A stretch of 64,000 nt of DNA, taken from contig NZ_CAGKLC010000016.1 of the NCBI RefSeq assembly GCF_903469665.1, forward strand, positions 1 through 64,000. The letters are read 5' to 3'. The position numbers and the translations under genes were made by a program. The stretch's first letter is position 1. Each line of letters opens with the position of its first letter. The notes under the pieces were generated by a model. The model saw only the letters and a list, made by a program, of their open reading frames with translations, did not search any database and was not told the origin of the DNA. Below, piece by piece: positions 18,515 to 26,969 of this stretch. This stretch comes from Flavobacterium sp. UGB4466 (GTDB taxonomy: Bacteria; Bacteroidota; Bacteroidia; Flavobacteriales; Flavobacteriaceae).

Positions 18515-19138
18515 TTATAAAAAAGCGTTTTTTTTCATTTGTTTTCTTAAAAAAAGAACGATTAAAAAGAAAATAAAAGCTAAGATTGCCAATCTTGAAG
18601 CATTTCCGGATGCACTCATTCGTGCCTGATGTTCTCTGCCATAAGGACCGGAATGTTTTATAGATCCGAGAACAAATTGCATTTTTTGAAAATTTGATTT
18701 ATCATTTTTAGGATCATCAGAAAGGAGAATGTTGATCCAGCCTTTTTCTCCCAGACTTTTTGCTTCAAACAATGTTCTTCCGAACATATTATATCTGGCA
18801 AGCGAGTAATTTTGATTGGCGTTAATTATTAAGGTATCGCATTTGAAATCTTCGGCAGTAATTTTATTTAGCATTTTCAGCACACTTTCTGATCTTTCTG
18901 CGCCAGCTCCTGGATTTTCATAATATTGATATGCAATTGTTGGTGTTTCGCCGATTGCAGTAGAGTCTGTGAAAATTTTTCCATTCTCGTAAAAAGCATC
19001 ATAATTTAATCCCTTATTTTCTTTTTTTATTTGCGAAAACTCGCTAGGAACCTGAAAACTGACATCTCGCAATTCGATTTTGTTTTGAGAGTAGAAACTA
19101 ATTGTTGTGATTAAAATTAGTAAAAAGGGGTTTTTCAT
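18515..19138 (-). CDS. Hypothetical exported protein with C-terminal membrane anchor
   Basis: 207 residues. A signal peptide (LLILITTISFYSQ) is followed by a mixed alpha/beta domain (VSFQVPSEFSQIKKENKG, INANQNYSLARYNMFG) and a hydrophobic segment near the C-terminus (LAILAFIFFLIVLFL) ending in basic residues (RKQMKKNAFL). It should be anchored in the inner membrane with the domain in the periplasm. No family recognised. It lies between small secreted genes on the same strand. Confidence 0.65.
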   Translation of the reverse strand: MKNPFLLILITTISFYSQNKIELRDVSFQVPSEFSQIKKENKGLNYDAFYENGKIFTDSTAIGETPTIAYQYYENPGAGAERSESVLKMLNKITAEDFKCDTLIINANQNYSLARYNMFGRTLFEAKSLGEKGWINILLSDDPKNDKSNFQKMQFVLGSIKHSGPYGREHQARMSASGNASRLAILAFIFFLIVLFLRKQMKKNAFL

Positions 19139-19205
19139 AGAGAGCTGATTATGATGTAAAAATGTATTAAGGAGTTTTGAATTGTAGATAAACTCTGTTT
19201 TTTTC

Positions 19206-19655
19206 TTATTGTAAAATAGTCTCTATTTTGGTCTCTGACTTTTCTTTGAGAACACTGTCAGGATGAAAATTCCAGATAATCAGAAATTTTCCTTTTGCAA
19301 GATATTCTTCCGGACGTTCGTCAGTTGGCTGGCCGTCTTTTCCCCAAAGTAATCCTTGCAGAAACCTATCGCCTTTAAAAGTGTGTTCAAATTCAAAATA
19401 CATTACAGATCCACGATCGGTTTTACTTTTAAAATTTTGAATCGATTTATTTTTTAAGGTTCCAACAATACTAGCGTAGGTTTCGATATCATTATAAAAA
19501 GTACAGGCTTGCGGAGTAATACAAATATTACCATCGTTTAAAGTGTAGCCTTTGGGAATTTCTTTTGGTTTTAGTTTTAGATCAGCAATTGTCTGACCGA
19601 ATAAAGTAGTAGTAAGTAATAAAAATAATACCGACAGGGGAATCGTAATTTTCAT
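19206..19655 (-). CDS. Small secreted protein, hypothetical
   Basis: 149 residues. A signal peptide is clear (MKITIPLSVLFLLLTTTLFGQ). The mature part contains two close cysteines (NICITPQACTFY), possibly a disulfide, and alternating strands (SVMYFEFEHTFKGDRFLQGL). Family not recognised. Same strand as its neighbours, with about 95 bp upstream. Confidence 0.6.
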   Translation of the reverse strand: MKITIPLSVLFLLLTTTLFGQTIADLKLKPKEIPKGYTLNDGNICITPQACTFYNDIETYASIVGTLKNKSIQNFKSKTDRGSVMYFEFEHTFKGDRFLQGLLWGKDGQPTDERPEEYLAKGKFLIIWNFHPDSVLKEKSETKIETILQ

Positions 19656-19750
19656 GTTTTTATGCTGTTAGGTTTGTTGAGCGAAAATAGTTTTTTTACT
19701 TTTTTCTTACTTTAACTTCTTTCTCTTTTTCGTCATAATATAAAAGATCT

Positions 19751-20032
19751 TTATTTTTTTTCAAACCAAGATCTCCACTTTTTTATAGTTTTATCAGGCG
19801 GAAATACAGGCATATCAAATGCCTCTTCCATTTTGTAGGTAATGCCGGTTATATCTATCAAAAACTTTCGAGCTTCGTAAACCATGTTTAAACTTATCGA
19901 TTCATTTTCGTTTTTAGATAATCTTTCAAATGATTCGAGGTTTTCCAGAAAGATTGCTTGAGGATTTTGTGCATTTACTTTGTTTGTAAAGGAAAGTAAA
20001 ATCAGAAATAAAATAATGGTTAGTTTTTTCAT
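19751..20032 (-). CDS. Very small secreted protein, hypothetical
   Basis: 93 residues with a signal peptide (MKKLTIILFLILLSFTNKVNA). The mature protein is only about 70 residues, with one helix (AIFLENLESFERLSKNENES) and a C-terminal KKWRSWFEKK. No family recognised. The clean signal peptide and lack of a competing frame support it as real. Confidence 0.55.
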   Translation of the reverse strand: MKKLTIILFLILLSFTNKVNAQNPQAIFLENLESFERLSKNENESISLNMVYEARKFLIDITGITYKMEEAFDMPVFPPDKTIKKWRSWFEKK

Positions 20033-20042
20033 AGGTTAGTTT

Positions 20043-20079
20043 ATAAAAAAAGCACAAACTCTAAAGATATTTGTGCTTT
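20043..20079 (-). terminator. Rho-independent terminator after the XRE regulator gene
   Basis: The hairpin AAAGCACAAA (20049-20058) with its exact complement at 20070-20079 is followed on the minus strand by a run of T (A-run at 20045-20050). It lies 25 bp past the stop of the gene ending at 20104. Confidence 0.75.
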
Positions 20080-20103
20080 CGTGAAATTTATATTTTTGAG
20101 TAA

Positions 20104-20427
20104 TTATTTTCCTTTATACAATTTTTCCAAATACTCCACTTTCTCTTTTTCAGCCAGAACCAAACGTTCGTAAAGTTCTACAACTTTGTCTAGTGGGTTG
20201 AAATTACAAGAATTGTTAGTTATAAAGCTACCAGTAACAGATTCGTGAAAAGTATTGAAGTAATTGATAACATTCTCTTCCGAAAAATTTTCAATAGCTT
20301 CAACGGTAACGCCAAGTACTTTTGCAATTTCTGCAAGTTTTGCGGCTTCAATCGTTTCACTCGCCTTTAAATTAGAAACAGATTGCTGACTTACGCCAAT
20401 TGCAATTGCCAGTGCTTCTGGTTTCAT
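20104..20427 (-). CDS. XRE-type helix-turn-helix regulator with doubtful start
   Basis: 107 residues from the first ATG. The HTH is seen as LAIAIGVSQQSVSNLKAS, with VLGVTVEAIENFSEENVINY after it and a short coiled coil at the end (VVELYERLVLAEKEKVEYLE). The same frame stays open upstream of the ATG to a TGA at 20497-20499. The extra codons spell a conserved-looking helix 1 (HIGRNISRIRELKG) of the XRE fold, but contain no ATG, GTG or TTG; only ATT (20464-20466) and ATC (20491-20493) codons occur. A DNA-binding domain starting at the ATG would lack helix 1. Either a non-standard start is used or the start codon is lost. A cytosolic regulator if functional. Confidence 0.65.
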   Translation of the reverse strand: MKPEALAIAIGVSQQSVSNLKASETIEAAKLAEIAKVLGVTVEAIENFSEENVINYFNTFHESVTGSFITNNSCNFNPLDKVVELYERLVLAEKEKVEYLEKLYKGK

Positions 20428-20497
20428 ACCTTTAAGCTCTCTTATTCGACTGATGTTTCTTCCAATGTGTTTTGGTTTTGTTGTTGTGCTGATATTT

Positions 20498-20505
20498 CAA
20501 AGGTA
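20498..20505 (-). promoter_or_regulatory. -7 box TACCTTTG upstream of the XRE gene
   Basis: On the minus strand TACCTTTG matches TAnnTTTG exactly. The predicted transcription start falls about 7 bp downstream, near 20490, at or inside the upstream open frame. The transcript would then be almost leaderless relative to the extended frame. No TTG is found at -33. Confidence 0.45.
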
Positions 20506-20751
20506 TTTAAAATTATTTTATAAAATGGTGCCTAGTGAAGCATATGTTTTTTTGGTTAGACTAGTTTCTGTCTATTTTGGCAGATAAATAAATGTTTTTT
20601 AGGATAGAATAGTGTTTTAAACATAAATAATACGGATTTGAAATATGTCTAAACAACGATGAGAAAAATAGTTTTTTGTTATTTTAATTAAGTAAGTTAA
20701 TTTGTAGACAAGGATTGTAAATCAACGCTATCTGATTATTAAGGTAATATT

Positions 20752-22761
20752 TTAATCAATGAATTCCTCTATTTTTGTTTCAATATATGATATACAAAGT
20801 CTGAATACGTCCATTTCTTCTTTTGTCACGTCCTTAGCATGTGCATCTGAGCGAAATTTATTTACTACTTGCATCTTATGATCAAAATCATCTTTATTAC
20901 TTCCGAATATATTTTTAAAGATATCATAATGTTTAATGATTGTTTTACGAATATCCTCGAAATAAATTTCACAATCTCTTGCGTTAAAAAGTTGGCTATA
21001 ACTTAGCCCAGAGTATTTTGTTTTTCTGGGATCTCCAAGTACCGCTAAATATTTAACAGTAGCATCTGCTTTTCCTAAATGTGCTAAAAGTTGATTTCTA
21101 GCTATTTTTCTAAGTTTGGGTTCAATTGAATTTCTTCTTTCAGAAATTTCTTTATAACGTTCTTTAGGTGAATCTAAAGCCTTCTCATATTTATGTTTAG
21201 TTAATAAATAGTCTTTAATAGCATCAATTTTAAATGAATAGTGGTCATTATTTTTATCGATAATTTTATAGCCTAAGAGATGATTTGTAAATTCAGGAGA
21301 AACTATTGCTAATTCATTAAAAGTTTTCATATCATCAAGTGCAATATATTTTAACATGTCAAATTCAGATGGATAGAAATTTTTAAGTACACCTAAAATC
21401 ATTTCAACATAACTACTAAACTCACTATGAAATTTAGCTTTAGCTTTTTCATAAAGATATTTGTCAACCCTTATAGGCCTTTCCGAATCAGAAATCTTGT
21501 TAATAATACTGCAAACATGTCTTATTAAAAATGGATGCCCACCAAAATCTTCGGTCAGTTTTGAATAAATAATTTCTTCAAATTGGAGCCCCATTATTCT
21601 ACCTAACTTCCTTACCATTTCTCTTGTTTGAGGTACATCAAAGTTAGGGATGTATTCAAAATAAATTTGATTAAAAATAGGATTATCTTTACCTTTTATT
21701 TGAGCAGTCTCAATAGCATTCGGATTTGTACCAACAATAAAAAATGAAAATAAATTCGTGTTTTTCTGAAAAACGGTTCTTATAGATTGCCATAATAAAA
21801 CAAAATCTAAGTCATTAGTCCAGTGTTGGCTGGGTGATGTGTTAAATGTAATATTTTCAATTTCATCAAAAACAATTAATATACTTTTTTCCTTCAACTT
21901 TTCTTTTGCTTGTTTTAAAACGCTTTCGAATTGTAAGGCAGCATTAAGTTCAGTGAATTCAATCTCCTCTTTTATTACAAGAGTCGGACATACTTGATTT
22001 TTAATTTCTTCCAAAATATACCATAAAGCTGAATTCCATCGTCTTTTATGCATTGATGGGTTTTGACAATCAATAAATACAGTATGTTCACCAAGAGAGT
22101 CTAAAACCCTTTTAACGCCAAAAATTACTGATGTCTTCCCTGTTTTACGCAACCCAAACAAGGCGGTATTTTCATTCGATTTATGTCTGTTAACTAATTT
22201 CAAAACAAGGTCACTTCTTCCAAAAAAATAAAGATCTTTTTTAAGTGGGGATTCAAAAGCAAATAAATCTCTTGTATAAAAATGTGCTTTAAATCTATTT
22301 CGCAAAAAATATGAATCTGAATTTGAAAGTAATTCACTGTATGAAAACGGAACCACTATTTGTGATTCTTGGTCATTTTTTGCTAATTCACCAATTCTAT
22401 CAACAACATTTTCATCATTACTAATAAGTACACAACACAATTTTTCTAATCTTAAAGATTGGTATTTTTTTTCAACAAAATCAACTGCATCTAATGAACG
22501 GGTTTCAAATGTTGTATAGTTGCTAAAAATAACAATGATTTCAAGCTCAATATTGAAAAGCTCTTTGTAATTATCTGTTGGTTTAATTAGAAAGTATTTA
22601 TATTGTGAAGTTGGCCCAAGATTGAACTCTCCACCGCCATTTGTAATATACCATTCTCCGGATATTTTTTTTATTATTTTCTGTTCATCTTCTGTAAAAT
22701 GTATCAGTTTTACTTGAGGATTTATACCTGGATATGTTTTTTGATCGTCTAGTTGAATCAT
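20752..22761 (-). CDS. STAND-like P-loop ATPase with HEPN-like C-terminus, candidate defence protein
   Basis: 669 residues, cytosolic. An N-terminal alpha/beta domain (residues 1-165) is not recognised. FFGRSDLVLKLVN leads into the ATPase: Walker A ALFGLRKTGKTSVIFG near residue 200, Walker B SILIVFDEIENI, a sensor-like FFIVGTNPNAI, and a helical winged-helix-like part (LKNFYPSEFDMLKYIALDD, HYSFKIDAIKDYLL). The last 130 residues are helical and contain NKFRSDAHAKDVT, close to the R-x(4-6)-H motif of HEPN RNases but one residue short. STAND ATPases with terminal effector domains are common in antiphage and conflict systems. The gene stands alone, is AT-rich, and is followed upstream by a 560-bp gap with a dispersed repeat. 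The defence role is inference. Confidence 0.7.
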   Translation of the reverse strand: MIQLDDQKTYPGINPQVKLIHFTEDEQKIIKKISGEWYITNGGGEFNLGPTSQYKYFLIKPTDNYKELFNIELEIIVIFSNYTTFETRSLDAVDFVEKKYQSLRLEKLCCVLISNDENVVDRIGELAKNDQESQIVVPFSYSELLSNSDSYFLRNRFKAHFYTRDLFAFESPLKKDLYFFGRSDLVLKLVNRHKSNENTALFGLRKTGKTSVIFGVKRVLDSLGEHTVFIDCQNPSMHKRRWNSALWYILEEIKNQVCPTLVIKEEIEFTELNAALQFESVLKQAKEKLKEKSILIVFDEIENITFNTSPSQHWTNDLDFVLLWQSIRTVFQKNTNLFSFFIVGTNPNAIETAQIKGKDNPIFNQIYFEYIPNFDVPQTREMVRKLGRIMGLQFEEIIYSKLTEDFGGHPFLIRHVCSIINKISDSERPIRVDKYLYEKAKAKFHSEFSSYVEMILGVLKNFYPSEFDMLKYIALDDMKTFNELAIVSPEFTNHLLGYKIIDKNNDHYSFKIDAIKDYLLTKHKYEKALDSPKERYKEISERRNSIEPKLRKIARNQLLAHLGKADATVKYLAVLGDPRKTKYSGLSYSQLFNARDCEIYFEDIRKTIIKHYDIFKNIFGSNKDDFDHKMQVVNKFRSDAHAKDVTKEEMDVFRLCISYIETKIEEFID

Positions 22762-22840
22762 GTTATTATATCTGTTTCTGTTATTATAAATATAAAGTAG
22801 TTTAGAAAAATATTGAAGAAGTTGTGCTTCGCATTCTTTT

Positions 22841-22848
22841 CAAATATA
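22841..22848 (-). promoter_or_regulatory. -7 box TATATTTG upstream of the STAND-like ATPase
   Basis: On the minus strand TATATTTG matches TAnnTTTG, 80 bp before the start at 22761. A leader of about 70 nt would result. No clear -33 TTG is seen. Confidence 0.4.
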
Positions 22849-23059
22849 ATATTTTATTTGTTAAATGAATTTTATTTCTAATAAAAAGGAGAGAAGTACT
22901 TGAATGATAGAGGTGATATTTTTTATGAAGTTGAGATGATTAGAAAATAAAAAGGAAAGTCAACACATGGAGATATAAGCTCAAAATATTAAATTTAAAT
23001 TGTTGGTATAGTAGGGGCAACAGGTTTTTTTAGTCTTTCGGGTTACTATTTGTAAAGTA

Positions 23060-23240
23060 TATCATTTCGATCGAAGGGAGATTCGAGCGATAGCGAACAG
23101 GCGAAGTAAATCTCACGCAGGATTCGACAAAGATTGGCGATTCTCTTTGAGGAGTTTCTTGTGTGATCCTTCCTTCGTCAGGATGACAAACGGGATGGTT
23201 ACTTTGCGTGGACTTCGACTTCGCTCAGCCTGACGGGGCA
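23060..23240. repeat. Dispersed intergenic repeat (AGGATTCGAC / CTTCGTCAGGATGAC type)
   Basis: A region of distinctly higher GC than its AT-rich surroundings, made of short partly inverted words (ATCTCACGCAGGATTCGAC, CCTTCCTTCGTCAGGATGAC, CTTCGCTCAGCCTGACGG). Words of this type recur between genes in Flavobacterium genomes as I recall, and frames through them are often mis-called as short proteins. No gene is seen in 22762-23320 apart from this element and the lysA terminator. Confidence 0.5.
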
Positions 23241-23256
23241 TAAATCTAAAAACTGT

Positions 23257-23293
23257 AAAAAAAAAAAATCCCGCTTCAATTAAGAAACGGGAC
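23257..23293 (-). terminator. Rho-independent terminator after lysA
   Basis: Arms TCCCGCTTC (23269-23277) and GAAACGGGA (23284-23292), with one mismatch and a 6-nt loop, are followed on the minus strand by a long T-run (A-run at 23257-23268). It lies 28 bp past the lysA stop. Confidence 0.75.
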
Positions 23294-23320
23294 TTCGATG
23301 ATATTCTCTTTTTTTTTATT

Positions 23321-24544
23321 TTAAACTGTTGCAGCAACTTCCTGTGGCAACGGAATTTGATTTTTAAGTAAATCTTCGAATGTTTCGTGAGCACGAATCA
23401 GGATTCCCTGACCGTTCATCCATAAAACTTCGGCTGGTTTGTATCTTGAATTGTAGTTCGAAGACATCGAGAAACAATAAGCTCCTGCATTTCTGAACGC
23501 TAAGATATCACCTTCGGTAATCTCTGAAATTCTGCGGTTGTTGGCAAAAGTATCCGTTTCGCAGATGTAACCTACTACCGAGTAAAAACGCTCTTTTCCT
23601 TTTGGGTTGGAGATGTTTTCAATATGGTGCTGTGAACCGTAAAACATAGGACGGATTAAGTGATTGAAACCACTGTCAACCCCTGCGAAAACTGTCGAAG
23701 TGGTTTGTTTTACTACGTTTACTTTGGCTAAGAAGAAACCAGCTTCGCTCACCAGGAATTTTCCAGGTTCGAAAATCAACGTTAAATCTCTGCCGTATTC
23801 TGTACAGAAAGAGTTGAATCTTTTAGATAATTTTTTACCTAATTCTTCAATATCTGTTTCGATATCGTCTTTTTTGTAAGGAACTTTGAATCCGCTTCCG
23901 AAATCTAAGAATTGTAATTCTTTGAAATGTTTAGCCGTATCAAATAAGATCTCGGCGGCATACAAGAATACTTCGATATCTAAAATATCCGATCCTGTGT
24001 GCATATGAATCCCCACAATATGCATTTTTGTATTTTCAACAATACGCAAAATATGCGGTATCTGGTGAACGGAGATTCCGAATTTACTATCGATATGTCC
24101 AACGGAAATATTGGCATTTCCACCCGCCATTACGTGTGGATTGATACGAATGCATACCGGTATATTAGGATGTTTGGTTCCGAATTGCTCTAAAATAGAT
24201 AAATTGTCGATATTGATCTGTACACCCATTGCGGCTACTTCTTCGATTTCTTCTAAAGAAACTCCGTTTGGTGTAAAGAAAATTTTGTCAGGATCATAGC
24301 CGGCATGAAGGCCTAATTGAACCTCCTGAATCGATACCGTATCTAAGCCAGATCCCATGTTCTTTAATAGCTGAAGAATGGCAACGTTAGACAATGCCTT
24401 CATGGCATAATTAACTCTTAAGTTTTCTACCTTAGAGAAAGCTTTAGTTAACCTGTTGTACTGAGATTGGATTTTTTCGGCATCATATACATATAATGGA
24501 CTTCCAAATTGGTCTGCTAACTGCAGTAAATCTTTTGCTTGCAT
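23321..24544 (-). CDS. lysA: Diaminopimelate decarboxylase
   Basis: 407 residues from the ATG at 24544. An in-frame ATG at 24613 is rejected because a full promoter (24562-24591) lies between the two. LysA is a PLP-dependent fold-III enzyme that decarboxylates meso-diaminopimelate to L-lysine, the last step of lysine synthesis. Seen: the PLP lysine in RVNYAMKALSN (residue 49), HMHTGSDI, the glycine-rich phosphate site LDFGSGF, FEPGKFLV, and the second active-site strand YICETDTFANNR with the cysteine that binds the substrate across the dimer. Length fits the family. Cytosolic homodimer. Confidence 0.93.
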   Translation of the reverse strand: MQAKDLLQLADQFGSPLYVYDAEKIQSQYNRLTKAFSKVENLRVNYAMKALSNVAILQLLKNMGSGLDTVSIQEVQLGLHAGYDPDKIFFTPNGVSLEEIEEVAAMGVQINIDNLSILEQFGTKHPNIPVCIRINPHVMAGGNANISVGHIDSKFGISVHQIPHILRIVENTKMHIVGIHMHTGSDILDIEVFLYAAEILFDTAKHFKELQFLDFGSGFKVPYKKDDIETDIEELGKKLSKRFNSFCTEYGRDLTLIFEPGKFLVSEAGFFLAKVNVVKQTTSTVFAGVDSGFNHLIRPMFYGSQHHIENISNPKGKERFYSVVGYICETDTFANNRRISEITEGDILAFRNAGAYCFSMSSNYNSRYKPAEVLWMNGQGILIRAHETFEDLLKNQIPLPQEVAATV

Positions 24545-24561
24545 CTGTAAACTATTTTCAG

Positions 24562-24591
24562 CAAACTTATTACTCTTTTGCCGATTGACAA
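24562..24591 (-). promoter_or_regulatory. lysA promoter (TTG-N19-TAAGTTTG)
   Basis: On the minus strand TTG (24589-24591), 19 bp of spacer and TAAGTTTG (24562-24569) match the Bacteroidota -33/-7 consensus in full, the best promoter match in the window. The predicted transcription start is about 10 bp before the ATG at 24544, which settles the lysA start. Confidence 0.65.
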
Positions 24592-24698
24592 ATTTTAAAT
24601 TGAAAAATAACAAATTGTAACAAATTGTTATAAAATAAACATTTAAAGTTTTTTTAACTTTTAGTGGTTTCTAATTCTTATTTAGAGTTAATAAAAAT

Positions 24699-24706
24699 TA
24701 TATTTG
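24699..24706 (+). promoter_or_regulatory. -7 box TATATTTG upstream of the TonB receptor
   Basis: TATATTTG matches TAnnTTTG and lies 29 bp before the ATG at 24736. It is divergent from the lysA promoter in the same gap. The -33 region has no clear TTG. Confidence 0.5.
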
Positions 24707-24735
24707 CCCCAAAATTACACTATTAGAGATTATTT

Positions 24736-26868
24736 ATGAAAAAGATTATTACATTTTACCTGATTATCCTTACAACTTCGGTGGGATTTGCTCAGGAGAA
24801 ATCAAAAGACAGTTTACAGACTAATAATTTAGAGGATATTATTGTAACGGCAAGCCGAAAAAAAGAGAGTATAAAAGAGGTTGTTTCTTCTATTACGATT
24901 GTTGGAGCGAAGAAAATCCAAAATCAGACCTTGGTAAATTCGAATATCGGTAATATTTTGCAATATACAGTTCCGGGTTTAGCGACCGCAAGTAACCAAA
25001 CTTCAAATTTCGGTCAGACTTTAAGAGGAAGACCATTTTTGGTGATGATTGATGGAATACCGCAATCTACGCCTTTGAGAAATGGAGGTAGAGACCTTCA
25101 GGTAATTGATCCTTCGTCTATCGAAAGAGTGGAAGTTATTAAAGGTGCAACTTCAATTTATGGGAATGGTGCCGATGGAGGGATCATCAATTATATTACA
25201 AAGAAAAACCATTCTGAGGAAAAAATTAGCGGTTCGGTACAGCTGGGTTTGATCACACAACCCAAAACTTTTGCAGAATCATTTGGTTACAGAGCTTCAC
25301 TTTCTTTGGCTGGAAAACTAAAAAAACTCGATTACGTTGTTGGTTTTACACAAGAAAGATCAGGAGTTTCTAAAGATGCTAACGGAGTAAACCTTTCGCC
25401 GTTTTATAGTTTATCGAATTTAAATACCTATAACGGATTGTTTAAAATAGGATATGCACTAACTGATACCCAAAGGTTAGAGTTCTCGTACATGGGGTAT
25501 GCTTCAAAGTCATTCTTGGATCAGGACGTTAAGATTGGTAAATGGGGAGAAATTCCAACGATTGGAGTGGAAGCCGGTGGACGTTTGGGAACGCCTGAGG
25601 GAACTCCGAGAAACCATAATTTCAGAGTAGCGTATTCGAACTCGGAGATTTGGAACAACACTTCTTTGGATGTTAATGTTTATGCACAGGATTTCAGAAC
25701 GGTTTATTCGTACGACAGAGATCAGTTTTTAAACGGAGGTCAATCGAATGTGGCTTCACAAAAGAAAGGGCTTCGCGTTAATTTTGATTCCCGTCTTTTT
25801 GCTAATGATACCTATAAAGCAGAGATCATTTATGGTTTGGATTTGCTTCAGGATAAAACAGTTCAAAAGTTAGAGGACGGTCGTTTTTGGACACCACAAA
25901 TGAAAATGGTCAATACAGCTCCTTTTGCCTTAATCAAGTTTGATGCCTGGGGTAAATTTACTTTAAAGGCAGGTGCCCGATATGAAAATATTAAAGTTAA
26001 AGCAGATGATTTCAATACATTACCGGTATTAAATGCCAAAAACAATACCTATACCAAAAGTATTTTTGTTCAGGGAGGTAATTTAGATTACAACGCCCTT
26101 GTTGGAAACATCGGATTGCGATACAATATTATGCCGGAGGTAAATGTTTTTACAAGTTATTCTCAATCCTTTTCGATCAATGAGGTAGGGCGTATTTTAA
26201 GAACGTCTACCGAAAGTGTGATTTCAAAATTACCAACGGATCCTATTATTGTAAACAATTACGAAATGGGTGTGGCCGGAGCGATTAAAAAATGGTTCAC
26301 CTATGAGGTAACCAGTTTCTGGAGTACCTCACAATTAGGGGCTACATCAATTCAATCAGCTGATGGTTCTTTTGCCATGCAGCGTGCTCCTGAAAATATT
26401 TGGGGTTATGAGGCTGTTATGGGCTTTAATCCAACAGAGTTTTTAAGTTTTGGAGGTGCTTTTGCCTGGATAGAAGGGAAGGTTGATAATGACAATAATG
26501 GATCGTACGAAAAATATATTAACGGATCCCGAATAATGGCTCCAAAGCTTACTACTTATGTTCAGATTCGTCCGTTGAAAAATTTAGATATTGAATTAAG
26601 TTCTTTACATAATTTCAAAAGAGACCGATTTGACCCAAATCCAACCACAAATTTGTATAGTTTTAACGAAGGTCCGGTAAAAAAATATACGGTCTTTAAT
26701 TTAAGCAGTTCTTATCTCATTAATAAATCATTCCGATTGGCACTGGGAGTGGAGAACTTATTTAATAAAGATTACGCTCCCAATATTGCCTGGTGGCAGG
26801 CGAGAGATAAAGATTTTGTGAATGCTCCGGGAAGACGTGCCACTTTACAAATTCAGTATAATTTTTAA
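24736..26868 (+). CDS. TonB-dependent outer membrane receptor (siderophore-type)
   Basis: 710 residues, the common size for siderophore/metal receptors, with a signal peptide (MKKIITFYLIILTTSVGFAQ). There is no carboxypeptidase-like N-terminal domain; the plug starts directly with the TonB-box-like DIIVTASRKKESIKEVVSSI, then FLVMIDGIPQS, IERVEVIKGATSIYGNGADG and GIINYITKK. The beta-barrel follows and ends in RRATLQIQYNF with a C-terminal phenylalanine. Late motif FNLSSSYLINKSFRLALGVE and ENLFNKDYAPN are typical of FhuA/FecA-like barrels. It imports a ligand with TonB-ExbBD energy; ferric siderophore is the best guess from size and architecture only. Confidence 0.88.
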   Translation: MKKIITFYLIILTTSVGFAQEKSKDSLQTNNLEDIIVTASRKKESIKEVVSSITIVGAKKIQNQTLVNSNIGNILQYTVPGLATASNQTSNFGQTLRGRPFLVMIDGIPQSTPLRNGGRDLQVIDPSSIERVEVIKGATSIYGNGADGGIINYITKKNHSEEKISGSVQLGLITQPKTFAESFGYRASLSLAGKLKKLDYVVGFTQERSGVSKDANGVNLSPFYSLSNLNTYNGLFKIGYALTDTQRLEFSYMGYASKSFLDQDVKIGKWGEIPTIGVEAGGRLGTPEGTPRNHNFRVAYSNSEIWNNTSLDVNVYAQDFRTVYSYDRDQFLNGGQSNVASQKKGLRVNFDSRLFANDTYKAEIIYGLDLLQDKTVQKLEDGRFWTPQMKMVNTAPFALIKFDAWGKFTLKAGARYENIKVKADDFNTLPVLNAKNNTYTKSIFVQGGNLDYNALVGNIGLRYNIMPEVNVFTSYSQSFSINEVGRILRTSTESVISKLPTDPIIVNNYEMGVAGAIKKWFTYEVTSFWSTSQLGATSIQSADGSFAMQRAPENIWGYEAVMGFNPTEFLSFGGAFAWIEGKVDNDNNGSYEKYINGSRIMAPKLTTYVQIRPLKNLDIELSSLHNFKRDRFDPNPTTNLYSFNEGPVKKYTVFNLSSSYLINKSFRLALGVENLFNKDYAPNIAWWQARDKDFVNAPGRRATLQIQYNF

Positions 26869-26905
26869 ATTTAGTAATTTGAAGTGTAATTTTAATATTT
26901 CATAA

Positions 26906-26940
26906 CAAAGCCCCTTTTTGATTTCAAAAAGGGGCTTTTA
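26906..26940. terminator. Bidirectional terminator between the TonB receptor and gltD
   Basis: AAAGCCCCTTTTT and its complement form a perfect hairpin (26908-26938, 6-nt loop) with T-runs on both strands. It lies between the convergent stops at 26868 and 26970. Confidence 0.85.
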
Positions 26941-26969
26941 TTTTTACAAAGGTTAAAGGAGTCTGTGAC

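Noticed and set aside
20500..20751. Possible small gene between the XRE and ATPase genes
   Set aside because: No open frame with a plausible start or composition was found on either strand.
23113..23394. 93-residue minus-strand frame
   Set aside because: It runs through the dispersed repeat and the lysA terminator; its RQAERSRS-type sequence is a typical product of translating such repeats.
24545..24613. Longer lysA start
   Set aside because: The full TTG-N19-TAAGTTTG promoter lies inside this extension and the residues are untypical.
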